From PFJX01 sp963713085 (lineage in GTDB: Bacteria; Pseudomonadota; Gammaproteobacteria; Burkholderiales; Thiobacillaceae): a stretch of 64,000 nucleotides of DNA. Within the stretch, counting starts at the first letter, position 1. Every line of letters starts with the position of its first letter. The position numbers were made by a program, and so were the translations under genes. Below, piece after piece: positions 42,493 to 52,683 of this stretch. The DNA lies in the NCBI GenBank assembly GCA_963713085.1, contig CAVQKQ010000002.1, positions 98,435 through 162,434 on the forward strand, in the 5' to 3' direction. A model generated the notes under the pieces. That model did no database searches. It was not told where the DNA came from and saw nothing but the letters and a program-made list of their open reading frames with translations.

Positions 42493-42930
42493 TTCCGATT
42501 ACCCCATAAGAAATTTCAGCGATTCATTTTATTCCATGGATCCATTATCGTCTCCAACCAATCTCTGATCCAGTGCCGATATCATCGAGATGTGGTTCGG
42601 TGGTGACAGCCTTGGCTTGCTTCTGTCTCATGCCTCCGACGGTGAGACACCAGTGTAGAGAGGAGTACCTCGTTACCCTTCTAGTTCATGAAGAGTTGCC
42701 AAGGCGTATTACAGAAGTGAGGGCACGAGATTTCTGGAGTTTCATGATAGGAGTTGGCTTGAGGCGTTGGCAAATCACACTGCCTGGACTCTTAGTCAAA
42801 GTGTGTTGTCGACATGTTGAAATTCCCAACAAACATCGTCCACAGCCAAACAGTCATGGAACCGTAGCCAATCAAGCGGAATGCCTTGCCACCATTCCAG
42901 GCACGTTCAATGAGAATGCGCGACCGTACC
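42493..42930. other. 438-base low-GC gap, possibly decayed sequence
   Basis: No intact gene was recognised. A plus-strand frame at 42573-42953 lacks a ribosome site and family features. On the minus strand a short open stretch at about 42803-42923 reads RILIERAWNGGKAFRLIGY before hitting a stop, and might be debris of a mobile or transport gene, but I could not assign it. Confidence 0.4.
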
Positions 42931-43425
42931 TCACTCGCCGGCAATGCCCCTGATCACATCCACGATGGCGTGGGTACGGGTGTTCATGATGGCCACGTCG
43001 GCATCGATGATGACGCGGACATAGCCCACGGGTAGTGGCGGCAGGCGACCCTCCAGATCATAGGGAAGGTTGCGATTCTGCTGGCCTGGTGGCATCCGCT
43101 CCTCGTACATCTTCCTTTCTTGTCCGGGCGGGATCTTGTGTTTCTTGGCCAACCCGGGCGGCAAAGACCTGCGCCGCTGATCGTAGTAATCCCTGATCAT
43201 TGACCGTTCCCGGTCGCTGAACACCACGCGCACCTGGTCGTTGTCACGATCATGGCGCTCCCGCTCGTGCCATCCTCCCTCCGAGCTACGAGAAGTCGAC
43301 GCCGGAGGGGGCATGCCATATGACCCACCGGGCGTCCGGTCGGAGTGTCGTGGGGGCGGGACTTCGCAACCGACGAGGAGGACGGTTGCGGCCAGACAGA
43401 GCATTGGCAGGGTTTGGGTTTTCAT
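42931..43425 (-). CDS. CigR/RcnB-like lipoprotein
   Basis: The 164-residue product has a lipoprotein signal (LCLAATVLLVGC, Cys about 20). A low-complexity Pro/Ser/Arg-rich linker leads to a C-terminal region with SMIRDYYDQRRRSLPPGLAK, KKHKIPPGQ, LPPLPVGYVRVIIDADVAIM and a terminal DVIRGIAG. This LPPGLAK...Y.R...DA..... pattern is that of CigR/RcnB-type periplasmic proteins. Members have been linked to metal tolerance or virulence control, but the function here is open. The ATG at 43425 gives the cleanest signal peptide; an upstream start at 43452 is in frame. Confidence 0.75.
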   Translation of the reverse strand: MKTQTLPMLCLAATVLLVGCEVPPPRHSDRTPGGSYGMPPPASTSRSSEGGWHERERHDRDNDQVRVVFSDRERSMIRDYYDQRRRSLPPGLAKKHKIPPGQERKMYEERMPPGQQNRNLPYDLEGRLPPLPVGYVRVIIDADVAIMNTRTHAIVDVIRGIAGE

Positions 43426-43618
43426 GGTGGTTCCATTCGTTCTGTTAGGCATTCGGGTTCATGGATCGTAGCCCCCAACATGGCTGTTGTTCCGTGATCT
43501 GTCTCACTGGAGCCAAAGCGGCTGGGCTGCGGATTACCTTGCCGGAATCCGGGATTGTCGTCGCAAGCTTTCCGCAAACCGATACCCGCCCTCGCCTTGC
43601 CCCACGAATCTCCTTCAT

Positions 43619-44182
43619 TCACTTCATCAGAGGCGAAAATGCGGGTGTTGCCTGAGTAGCCTTTGCGTCTGTTGCCGGTCTTGCGTTTTGCTCACCCCCG
43701 GGGGGTGTTTGCGGTTTGCCCATGAAGGCGACAAAGGCCCAGTCTCGATAACTGGCCACGCCTTCAAAGGTCCTGTAAGCCGCTGGGAAACCCGCCTGTT
43801 TCAGGGGTGTGTCCTCGGATAGGCTGTACACGCCGGTTATCCCCTCCCCTTCTTTCACCAGTCCCCAATCCCTGGAGCGGGTCACGGGGTCCCGGTAGAG
43901 CCGGCGCAGGTGACGCACGGTCTGGGGAAAGCGGCGGTCGAGGAGCAGGTCTTCCAGGTGTTTCGGATAGGTCTTCTCGCTGCCCGGCGTGGCCTGCTGG
44001 TAAGCCTCGATGGCACGACGGTACTGGTCGCCCACGAACAGCAGTTCGGCCTCTTTCTCCCTGCGCAGCGAGGTGTCCCAGACCCTCCCCAAGCCGGCAA
44101 GGCCAAGGCCCAGCACCACCAGCAGGAACAGGACCCAGAGCAGGGTGAAGCCCCGCTCACCAATCGCCAAAGGCCTGCCCAT
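43619..44182 (-). CDS. atypical pseudopilin lacking Glu5 (third minor pseudopilin)
   Basis: The 187-residue protein has a prepilin-type N terminus, GERGFTLLWVLFLLVVLGLG, with cleavage after the Gly before Phe. Glu at position 5 of the mature pilin is replaced by Trp. Loss of Glu5 occurs in tip minor pseudopilins such as GspK, which cap the pseudopilus. The periplasmic part (REKEAELLFVGDQYRRAIEA, then RRFPQTVRHLRRLYRDPVT) resembles betaproteobacterial type II secretion-like pseudopilins. It overlaps the previous pseudopilin gene by 26 bases and ends the operon. The C-terminal 30 residues are low complexity. Confidence 0.82.
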   Translation of the reverse strand: MGRPLAIGERGFTLLWVLFLLVVLGLGLAGLGRVWDTSLRREKEAELLFVGDQYRRAIEAYQQATPGSEKTYPKHLEDLLLDRRFPQTVRHLRRLYRDPVTRSRDWGLVKEGEGITGVYSLSEDTPLKQAGFPAAYRTFEGVASYRDWAFVAFMGKPQTPPGGEQNARPATDAKATQATPAFSPLMK

Positions 44183-44555
44183 CGGCGCCGGCGCCTTCCG
44201 CGCCGCTCTTGATATCGTAAATACCGTTCCCGCCTTCCGGGGCCGCGACCGGAATCCAGGTTTCCTGGCTTTCGGAGATGGGGTCCTTGGGCACGGCGCG
44301 CAGGTACCGCCTATCCACCAGCGACGCCAGGGATTCCGGCCACTGGCCGGTATCGGCATGGTACTGGTCGAGGGCATCCCGCATGGTGGCCAGGTCCTCC
44401 CGCAGCACTGCCTCCTTCGCCCGCTCCACATGCTTGAAGTAACGCGGCGTCGCCAGGGTGAGCAGCAGGGCGATGATGGAAAGCACCACCAGCAGTTCGA
44501 TCAGGGTGAAGCCGGCATTCCCGGAACTGCCAGCGGCATGCGCCTGGTTGCTCAT
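44157..44555 (-). CDS. pseudopilin (GspG-like, second minor)
   Basis: The 132-residue protein has the classic type III signal and helix GFTLIELLVVLSIIALLLTL with Glu5, followed by ATPRYFKHVERAKEAVLRED and a short globular domain with DLATMRDALDQYHADTGQWP. It is a GspG-like pseudopilin without an obvious calcium-binding loop. The ATG at 44555 is one base after the stop of the preceding pseudopilin gene. Three consecutive pseudopilin genes downstream of the secretin are characteristic of this operon type. Confidence 0.87.
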   Translation of the reverse strand: MSNQAHAAGSSGNAGFTLIELLVVLSIIALLLTLATPRYFKHVERAKEAVLREDLATMRDALDQYHADTGQWPESLASLVDRRYLRAVPKDPISESQETWIPVAAPEGGNGIYDIKSGAEGAGADGQAFGDW

Positions 44556-44556
44556 G

Positions 44557-45030
44557 TCACCATTCCCGGTAAGGCACACCGTTGATGCCGGTCTTGTCGG
44601 ATAGGGAATACACGTCGAACACGTCTTCCCCTTCCCTGGGGTCGTCCGCGCTGCTTTCGTAACTGCGCTTGCCCCAGGTCTTGTCCGCCTCCGTGGCCTG
44701 GTCGCCATAGGTCGGGTCCCGGGGAAGACGGCGCAGGAAGAATAGCTTCCGTCCCTTGGGATCGGTGATATCGGTGATGCCGTCCACCAAGGCACCCAGG
44801 TCCGGTGGATAGCCGCTGGCGTCGGCGTCCGCCTCGATGCGCTTGTCCAGGACGGCCTGGTGATAGGCGTCGATGGCGCCGCGGATCTGGCGCAGCGCCA
44901 GACGCAACTCGGATTCCTTCTGGCGTTTGGCGGACATTTCCATGAGCGGCGCGGCCATCAGGGCCAGCACGGCGACGATGGCCACCGTCACCACCAGCTC
45001 GATGAGTGTGAAGCCGCGCAGCCGCTTCAT
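44557..45030 (-). CDS. pseudopilin (first minor)
   Basis: The 157-residue protein begins MKRLRGFTLIELVVTVAIVA with conserved Glu5 and a hydrophobic helix, then KRQKESELRLALRQIRGAID. Its globular part (LPRDPTYGD, GINGVPY) is of the same kind as in the third pseudopilin. The start is set by the short leader peptide. It lies 4 bases after the secretin stop. Cleavage and methylation need a PilD-type peptidase, which is not in the window. Confidence 0.87.
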   Translation of the reverse strand: MKRLRGFTLIELVVTVAIVAVLALMAAPLMEMSAKRQKESELRLALRQIRGAIDAYHQAVLDKRIEADADASGYPPDLGALVDGITDITDPKGRKLFFLRRLPRDPTYGDQATEADKTWGKRSYESSADDPREGEDVFDVYSLSDKTGINGVPYREW

Positions 45031-45034
45031 GCCT

Positions 45035-46993
45035 TCAGGGGTTGGCCGGCTGCGGTGCATCGGGAGTGGCCGGCGGCGATTCCGCTTCGTTCTCGGGCGG
45101 TTGCTGCTGGGGAGGGACCTGCCGCAGCGGCGGCCGGAACAGGCGGGGAAGGAAGCCGCCGCCGCCTGTGCCCGGCGATGGCGGGCGCAGTTGCAGGGGC
45201 TGGTCGGAAGACTCCGCCTCGGTACCGGCGAAGAATTCGCTCTGGGCCAATGCCGGACGCTCCACGTTGCGCAGGATGTGGGGCGTGATGAGGAGGACGA
45301 TCTCGGACTTGCTCTTGTCATCCCGGTGGTTGGAGAACAGCCGGCCCAGGATGGGAATATCGCCCAGGCCGGGCACCTTGCTGGCGCTGGACCGATCCTC
45401 GTCGGAGATCAGCCCCGCCAGCACCTGGGTCTCGCCGTCCTTGAGACGCAACGTGGTGGTGGCGTTGCGGCTACCCAGCTGGTAGGTAAGTGTCCCGGTG
45501 GAGGTCTTGACCTGCTGGACGATGTTGGATACTTCCAGCCCCACCTTGATGCCCACGTCCCCCTCCAGATAGACCTGGGGTTCCACGTCCAGCTTGAGAC
45601 CCACATCCAGGTAGGCCACCGACTCCGAGGTCACACCGGTGGAGGTGACGTTGGAGGTAATCACCGGCACCTTATCGCCAATGTGAATCTTGGCCTTTTC
45701 CCGGTTCTTGACGCGGATTCGGGGATTGGCCAGGAGGTTAACGTCGCCGTCTTCCTTGCGCAAGTTGATCACGGGCGACGGACTCAAGGTGGTCCTGGAC
45801 GAATCGATGTTGCTCAGATCCGCGACGGTCAATGGCAGGGTCGACAGGGCGCGCGTGCTATCACCGGTAGCCACGGGCACACCCAGATTGTTTTGCGAGT
45901 ACACCGGCGTGTCGATGACATTCAGCACGCCGAACTGGGTCGGCCACTGAGCCCCCAGTTCCAGCAGCTTGCTGCGCTTCACCTCGAGGATCTCCACCTC
46001 CAGCATCACCTCCGGCTCGGGACGGTCCTGGACGGCGATGAGCTTCTCGATCAGGCGCATGGCCTCCGGCGTGTCCCGGGCCACCAGGAGGTTGAGCTTC
46101 TCATCGACGAACACGTCCTTGGTCTTGACCATGGTCTTGACCAGGTTGAGGGTGGTCTTGGCGTCGGCGTTGGCCAGGAAGAAGCTCTTGACCACCAGTT
46201 CCTGGTACTCGCGCTGCTTGACCGGGGTGTTGGGATAAATCAGCAGAGTGCTTCCAGACAATACCTTGCGGTTGAGCTGGCTGGTGGTCAGGAGCATGTC
46301 CACGGCATCCAGAATGGCGGTATCGCGGGCATAGATGGTGACCTTGGCATCCGTGCGCAGGTCCTTGTCCAGCACGAAGTTCAGGCCGGATTGGCGGGAA
46401 ATGGCATCGAAAACGCTGCGCAGGGGGGCATCCCGGAACTCCAGGGAGATGGTGCGGCGGTATTTCTGGTCCAATTGGGGCATCACCACCCCCTGGGGCT
46501 TGCCCGCCTTCGCATCGGCCTGTTTCAGCAGGTCGCGGGCCTGAGCGTTGCCGGGCTCCTGGGCCAGAACCACCCGCAGCTTGTGCTGGGCCAACTCGGG
46601 CTTGTCGTTCTTGATGGCCTGCGCCGCTTCCCGGATCAAGGCCCGGTTGCCGCGGGCGGTGTCCACGGCGGCCAGGCCGGCAGGTGCGCGTACGTCCTCC
46701 GGATGCAGACCCAGCACCTTGCGATAGGCCGCCGTCGCCTCGTCGAATCGGTCGGCGGCCAGGGCGGCATCCCCTCGCGTCAGCAGGCGCTGGACTTCGG
46801 TCTCCTTGGCACGCAGGTAAGCGGCGCGGACCTGGATATTTCCAGGTTGTGTGCGCATCGCCTGCTCCAGTTGCTTCAGGCCTTCATCGGTGCGTCCCTC
46901 GGCCAGCAGGCGCTGGCCTTCCCGCAGGGCCTGGTCGGTGGCGCAGCCGCCCAGCAGCGACACGGCGAATAGCACAGCAAGCGCGTATTTCAT
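45035..46993 (-). CDS. gspD: TPR-containing secretin lipoprotein (GspD/MshL-like)
   Basis: The 652-residue outer-membrane secretin starts with a lipoprotein signal (LLGGC). A TPR-like helical region at residues 25-165 has units such as AQHKLRVVLAQEPGNAQARD. An STN/N0 domain follows (YRRTISLEFRDAPLRSVFDA), then N-domains and the secretin core with EILEVKRSKLLELG and the C-terminal signature VPGLGDIPILGRLF. The Pro-rich tail (PPLRQVPPQQQPPENE) replaces an S-domain. The TPR front is more like MshL/PilQ-relatives than classical GspD. The 5' end overlaps the PilP/GspC-like gene by ATGA. Confidence 0.92.
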   Translation of the reverse strand: MKYALAVLFAVSLLGGCATDQALREGQRLLAEGRTDEGLKQLEQAMRTQPGNIQVRAAYLRAKETEVQRLLTRGDAALAADRFDEATAAYRKVLGLHPEDVRAPAGLAAVDTARGNRALIREAAQAIKNDKPELAQHKLRVVLAQEPGNAQARDLLKQADAKAGKPQGVVMPQLDQKYRRTISLEFRDAPLRSVFDAISRQSGLNFVLDKDLRTDAKVTIYARDTAILDAVDMLLTTSQLNRKVLSGSTLLIYPNTPVKQREYQELVVKSFFLANADAKTTLNLVKTMVKTKDVFVDEKLNLLVARDTPEAMRLIEKLIAVQDRPEPEVMLEVEILEVKRSKLLELGAQWPTQFGVLNVIDTPVYSQNNLGVPVATGDSTRALSTLPLTVADLSNIDSSRTTLSPSPVINLRKEDGDVNLLANPRIRVKNREKAKIHIGDKVPVITSNVTSTGVTSESVAYLDVGLKLDVEPQVYLEGDVGIKVGLEVSNIVQQVKTSTGTLTYQLGSRNATTTLRLKDGETQVLAGLISDEDRSSASKVPGLGDIPILGRLFSNHRDDKSKSEIVLLITPHILRNVERPALAQSEFFAGTEAESSDQPLQLRPPSPGTGGGGFLPRLFRPPLRQVPPQQQPPENEAESPPATPDAPQPANP

Positions 46994-47490
46994 GGCGCGA
47001 TCCTCAGGGTTCTTTGTTGGTTCAAGGGCTCGTAGGTGAACAGGACGGCCCCGGGTGTGATGTCGTCCAGGCGCCAGCCGCCCGCCAGCCGGTCCCCTTT
47101 TTGGCCGGTCAGGGTGCGATCGCCCTGGGCCAGAAACACGGTCTGCCGGCCTGCCTCGGTCCAGGCGCCGAGAAAGCCGAACGGCAGAGGCGGGGCCATG
47201 GGCAGGGGCGGGGGCGCGGGATGGGACGGTGGGGGCGGCGGCCGGAAGGTCTGGGCCGGGAACAGGTCCGCCTGGGCGGTGGTGGCCATTGCCGGGCGCG
47301 CCCCACGGGACGCCGATTCCTTCCCCACCGCGACCGGCTGATCGGGGGACGCCGGGGCCGGCGCGGCCGTCGGATTCCGATGCTTGGTGATCGGCTCCAC
47401 TACCCCTGCCGGCTCGTCAGCCCCGGGCCAGAACGCTGCAGCCGCCACGCCGGCCAGCAATAGTCCGAGCACGGCATGGCGCGGCTTCAC
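46990..47490 (-). CDS. PilP/GspC-like inner-membrane clamp protein
   Basis: The 166-residue protein should start at a GTG at 47490, preceded by AGGAG and overlapping the intended stop of the PilO-like gene (GTGA). It has one transmembrane helix (AVLGLLLAGVAAAAFWPG), a Pro-rich linker (PPPPPSHPAPPPLP) and a C-terminal beta domain. The beta domain (FGFLGAWTEAGRQTVFLA, GDRLAGGWRLDDI, GAVLFTYEPLNQQRTL) matches the homology region of GspC/PilP that contacts the secretin N0 domain. In the sequence as given it is fused in frame to the tail of the upstream gene by a one-base expansion. Confidence 0.8.
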   Translation of the reverse strand: MKPRHAVLGLLLAGVAAAAFWPGADEPAGVVEPITKHRNPTAAPAPASPDQPVAVGKESASRGARPAMATTAQADLFPAQTFRPPPPPSHPAPPPLPMAPPLPFGFLGAWTEAGRQTVFLAQGDRTLTGQKGDRLAGGWRLDDITPGAVLFTYEPLNQQRTLRIAP

Positions 47491-48012
47491 TGGGCGCTCC
47501 TCAGGAATAAAGTGAAACGCAGGTTCGCATCGAGTCCGGTTTCGCCGATGGCGTCCCCGCTCGATGCGCAGGTTTTCCAGGGCCAGGGCCGGCTCCTGGT
47601 TCAATGCCTGGGCCAGAAAGTCACGGATCGAGGCATAGTCGCCGCTGATTGGCAGGGTGATGTTCAGGCGGGTCAGCCCGGCGCTCGCATCCCGGACCTC
47701 CCGGTAATTGCCTTCCGCCAGGGCCAGGCCGGCCTTGCCGGCGGCACCGAACAGCTTGGCCAGACTGCCGTAGCCGTCCTGCCTGTCGGGCAGATCGGCA
47801 CGCCAGTCCCGATCCTGCGCCACGGTTTGGGGCTGGCGCGGCTGGCTGGCAAGCAGGTCGGTGCGCAAGCGCAACCGCTCCGCCTCCTCCCCCATGGGCC
47901 GCACCTGGACCAGGCATGCCAGCAGCCCGCCGATCAACAGGGCCAGGCCCAGCCAGCCGGGCCAGCCGACTCGGGCCAGGCCCCAGGCGATCCAGTCGCC
48001 GGCCCGTTTCAT
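47487..48012 (-). CDS. PilO/GspM-like protein, apparent 1-base frameshift at 47555-47558
   Basis: The gene starts at the ATG at 48012 (MKRAGDWIAW). It encodes one transmembrane helix (GWLGLALLIGGLLACLVQV) and a ferredoxin-like domain (LTRLNITLPISGDYASIRDF) as in PilO/GspM. After LENLRIER the frame breaks at a CCCC run (47555-47558). Removing one C restores DAIGETGLDANLRFTLFLRS to a stop at 47487, which overlaps the next GTG. The gene then has exactly 175 codons. As written, the frame runs on into the next gene. Either a sequencing error or a recent mutation is possible. Confidence 0.8.
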
Positions 48013-48022
48013 CGGTTTGGCC

Positions 48023-48532
48023 TCATGGCTTGCGCCATCGGACCCGCACCACGAAATCCACGGCCTTTTCCCCGTCCTGTTCCACATCGTTGTGGCTGGT
48101 GAGCACAACTTGCTCTAGTCCCGCCTGCCCGTTCAGGGCCCTGACATAGTCCAGCATCGACTTGTGATCCTTGGCCTCGGCGGTCAGGTTGAGCGTGCCG
48201 CCGCCCGCATCCGCTTCCATGCTCAGCAAGGCGATGCTCCGGGGACGGCTCTGCTCCAATCCGGCCAGAAGGCCTTGCCAATCGGTGGCTAGGAGGGTCC
48301 GCCCCTGCGCCGCGGACGGGCTTTCCTTGTCGGCCTCGCTCCGCGCCGGGGCATGCCTGGCCGTATTGGGGACAAACGTGGCCAGGCGCGATCGCTGGAC
48401 CTCCAGATCGGCACCGACCCGGTCGTAGCGCCAGCCAGCCCAGGCGGCCATGCCCGCGCCCAGGATCAGCAGCAGCCACCCGGCCCATGAGGGCGGCCGG
48501 CGGGATGAGGCGAGATTGAGGTTCAGATTCAC
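48023..48532 (-). CDS. PilN-like inner-membrane assembly protein
   Basis: The 169-residue protein begins VNLNLNLASSRRPPSWAGW from a GTG at 48532 that overlaps the previous stop (GTGA). The short cytoplasmic NLN motif, single helix (WLLLILGAGMAAWAGW) and periplasmic domain (LAGLEQSRPRSIALLSMEAD) are those of PilN, which docks on PilM through its N terminus. A TTG at 48550 is in frame but would add residues foreign to the family. Confidence 0.82.
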   Translation of the reverse strand: MNLNLNLASSRRPPSWAGWLLLILGAGMAAWAGWRYDRVGADLEVQRSRLATFVPNTARHAPARSEADKESPSAAQGRTLLATDWQGLLAGLEQSRPRSIALLSMEADAGGGTLNLTAEAKDHKSMLDYVRALNGQAGLEQVVLTSHNDVEQDGEKAVDFVVRVRWRKP

Positions 48533-49258
48533 GGCCGGACCCCGTCCCAACCACCGCTGCCCGGCATGAGTTCATGCAACTTGTAGGCCTGCGCCAGACC
48601 CTGCCAGGCGAGTTCCATTTCAGGCGCCGCCAGCCACAGGTCGCCGCTGGCCTCCACGCCGCTGTGCAACGCCTCGCGCGTCAGCAGCGCGGCCAGGCTG
48701 GCCACCACGCCGTCAGTCGCCTGGGCCGTCCGGACCGCCGTCAGGCTGCCGCGATCAAGCCGCGCCACCACGATGCGCTCCGGCTCCGCCAGGGCCAGCC
48801 AGCCGGAGCCGCGGCCGATGCGGCCACGATGGCGGCGCCAGGCCGCCTGGAACCAGGGAAAGGCCTGGGACAGGCGGACACCGGCCGCGGCCAGGCTCTG
48901 TTCCAGTTCGTCATAGCGGCCGGCTGCCATCACGGTCACCGGCACCGGACACCCCGGTGGCATGTCCTGCCAGGCCATGCGCCAGGCCTGGGCTTCTTCA
49001 CCGTAGTCCTGGTCCAGCTGACCGCGTATCCAGCCTTCCATCTCCTCCGCGCCAAGCCGCAGCGGCGGCGACGGCGCCACCAGGACCTGGGCGAAGTGGT
49101 GGGACAGGCTGGCCCGGGCCCGCCCCTTGGGTTTGGTGTCATGCAGTGCCTGTTCCAGGGCCGCGAGGGTCCCTTCCCAGCCCGCCTCGCCCCTGTGCTC
49201 CGACCAGCGTCCGCCGACCCGCATCAGGACGCGGCCGGGCAGCAGGGTGAGGTCGATG

Positions 49259-49278
<20 letters not shown>
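48529..49278 (-). CDS. PilM/GspL-cytoplasmic-domain-like protein
   Basis: The 249-residue protein is assigned by position (between GspE and PilN-like genes) and by resemblance to an actin-like PilM/GspL cytoplasmic domain. Features are SSDIDLTLLPGRVLMRVGG, a central helical part with EEMEGWIRGQLDQDYGEEAQ, and SGWLALAEPERIVVARLDRG. It has no transmembrane helix, unlike GspL. A GTG at 49278 just inside the gspE 3' end is the best start; the overlap is 20 bases. Sequence identity to named families is too weak to be sure. Confidence 0.65.
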
Positions 49279-50914
<1,636 letters not shown>

Positions 50915-50916
50915 GA

Positions 50917-52104
50917 TTACTGCAGGCTCCCCGCCAGTTCGAATATGGGCAGATACAACAGCACCACCAGCACGCCGATCACCAGCCCGATCATTGCCAT
51001 TAGCAGCGGTTCCACCAGACGGGTGAACCACTCCACGAAGCGGGCCAGTTCCTCGTCGTGGAATTTCGCCACCGACTCCATCATCTCGCCCATGCGCCCG
51101 GATTTTTCACCGACCCGCAGTAGCCGGGCCGCCACCGGTGTGGACAGCCCTTTCGCCTCCATGGCCCGGGACAGGGATTGCCCCTCCCGAATCATCCCGG
51201 ACGCGCCCTGAAGGCGAACGCGCAATTCCGGGTGCAGCAGGCCCTCGGCCATGGCCAGGGCCGGCACCACGGCAATGCCGCCCTGCAGCAGCATGCCGAC
51301 GGTGCGGTAGAACCGGGTGAGATGGAACACCCGAAGGCGCTCGCCCAGGCCCGGCATGCGCCAGAGCGTGCGGGAAATCCAGGCCCGCGTGGCCGCGCGG
51401 CTCAGGCCCCAGAGCGCCAGGGCCACCACGGCGGACAACCCGACCACCATGGAATAGGCGTGATGCTGGAGCGCCCCGCCCCATTGGATCAGGATCCTGG
51501 ATGCGAACGGCAGGGCCTGCATGTTGTCCTCGTATATCCCGGCGAAACGGGGAGTGACGTAACCCAGGAGAAACAGCGCCACCAAGCCTCCCGCACCCAG
51601 CAGCAGCAAGGGGTAGACGGCGGCGGCGGCCACCTTTTTCTTCACCCCGTCCACCTGCTCCTGGTAAGCCACATAGCGGGAAAGTGCCTCAGCCAGCCCA
51701 CTGGTCCGTTCAGAGGCGCGTACCACCGAGACGTACAAAGGCGGGAAGGTCTCGGGGAAGTGGGCGATGGCGGCGGAGAAGCTCTCTCCCTCGAACAGGT
51801 GCTGCACCACCCGGGCCAGAATCTGTCGGGCTTCGGCGCGGGTTTCCTTTTCCGCCAAGGTCTCCAGGGATTCAGTGAGGGACAGGCCGCTGCCCAGCAG
51901 CGCCATCAGTTCCCGGCTGAACAACACCAGCGGAAAGGCGCTATGCCGCCTCAGCCAGCCCAAGCCCGAACCACCGCGCGGGCTGACCGCCAGGACCCGA
52001 TAGCCCTGGCTGCGGGCATGTTCCGTCGCCTCGGCTTCGCCGCCCGCTTCCACGGTGAGCTTAATCCGGCCGGCCGAGCCTAGGGCACGTATCTCGTAGA
52101 GCAT
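50917..52104 (-). CDS. gspF: type II secretion / type IV pilus inner-membrane platform protein
   Basis: The 395-residue GspF/PilC-type protein contains two repeats of the T2SF cytoplasmic domain (FSRELMALLGSGLSLTESLE and FYRTVGMLLQGGIAVVPALA). Three transmembrane segments are seen, the last being MAMIGLVIGVLVVLLYLPIF. Its ATG overlaps the gspG stop by one base (TAATG). Confidence 0.95.
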   Translation of the reverse strand: MLYEIRALGSAGRIKLTVEAGGEAEATEHARSQGYRVLAVSPRGGSGLGWLRRHSAFPLVLFSRELMALLGSGLSLTESLETLAEKETRAEARQILARVVQHLFEGESFSAAIAHFPETFPPLYVSVVRASERTSGLAEALSRYVAYQEQVDGVKKKVAAAAVYPLLLLGAGGLVALFLLGYVTPRFAGIYEDNMQALPFASRILIQWGGALQHHAYSMVVGLSAVVALALWGLSRAATRAWISRTLWRMPGLGERLRVFHLTRFYRTVGMLLQGGIAVVPALAMAEGLLHPELRVRLQGASGMIREGQSLSRAMEAKGLSTPVAARLLRVGEKSGRMGEMMESVAKFHDEELARFVEWFTRLVEPLLMAMIGLVIGVLVVLLYLPIFELAGSLQ

Positions 52105-52532
52105 TATTGCCAGTTCGTGATGTCCGCCGCTTCGGCCGACCCGCCGGGCTGGCCATCCTTGCCCAGGGAAAAGAGGTCGAACTCGCCATGTTCGCCGGGC
52201 GATTTGTACTGATAGGGGTTGCCCCAGGGATCATTGGGGACGTTCTTCTTCAGGTAGGGTCCCTGCCAGCGGGATTCGCCGGCGGGCCGGACATCGAGGG
52301 CGGCGATGCCCTGCTCGCCAGTGGGATAGTGCCCCACATCCAGACGATACTGGTCCAGCGCATCCTCCAGGGCCTTGATCTGTGCCCGGGCCACCTTGAC
52401 CTCGGATTTGCCCACCTGGGAAAAATAGCGCGGCGCCACGAAGCCCACCAGCAAACCGATGATGACCAATACGACCAGGAGTTCCAACAAGGTGAATCCG
52501 GCTTGCCGCCGGTGTTTCAAAATCTTGCTCAT
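52104..52532 (-). CDS. gspG: major pseudopilin
   Basis: The 142-residue major pseudopilin has the type III leader and helix GFTLLELLVVLVIIGLLVGF with Glu5. It also has the GspG features APRYFSQVGKSEVKVARAQI, LDQYRLDVGHYPTGEQGIAA and the calcium-loop region ending NPYQYKSPGEHGEFDLFSLG. The ATG at 52532 gives the expected short leader; in-frame starts exist further upstream at 52544 and 52583. It opens the nine-to-eleven gene secretion operon. Confidence 0.93.
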   Translation of the reverse strand: MSKILKHRRQAGFTLLELLVVLVIIGLLVGFVAPRYFSQVGKSEVKVARAQIKALEDALDQYRLDVGHYPTGEQGIAALDVRPAGESRWQGPYLKKNVPNDPWGNPYQYKSPGEHGEFDLFSLGKDGQPGGSAEAADITNWQ

Positions 52533-52683
52533 ACATATATCCATGGAAGCCCGGGTTGGTAGTGCGATTATTGTGTCGCTCATGTAACACGAAGATCACA
52601 TACAAAACGTGTGCAATTATCCCACACTCTTGTCGGTGTCAGGTATCTACCTACTTGCATGGGTGCCACGCATGGAATATTCG

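Noticed and set aside
42573..42953. 126-codon plus-strand frame after the cytochrome gene
   Set aside because: It has no ribosome site, irregular composition and runs into the CigR-like gene; treated as non-coding.
44873..46972. Long plus-strand frame (699 codons) antisense to the secretin operon
   Set aside because: It is a shadow of the minus-strand genes caused by GC-rich third codon positions; it has His/Gly/Gln-rich composition and no family features.
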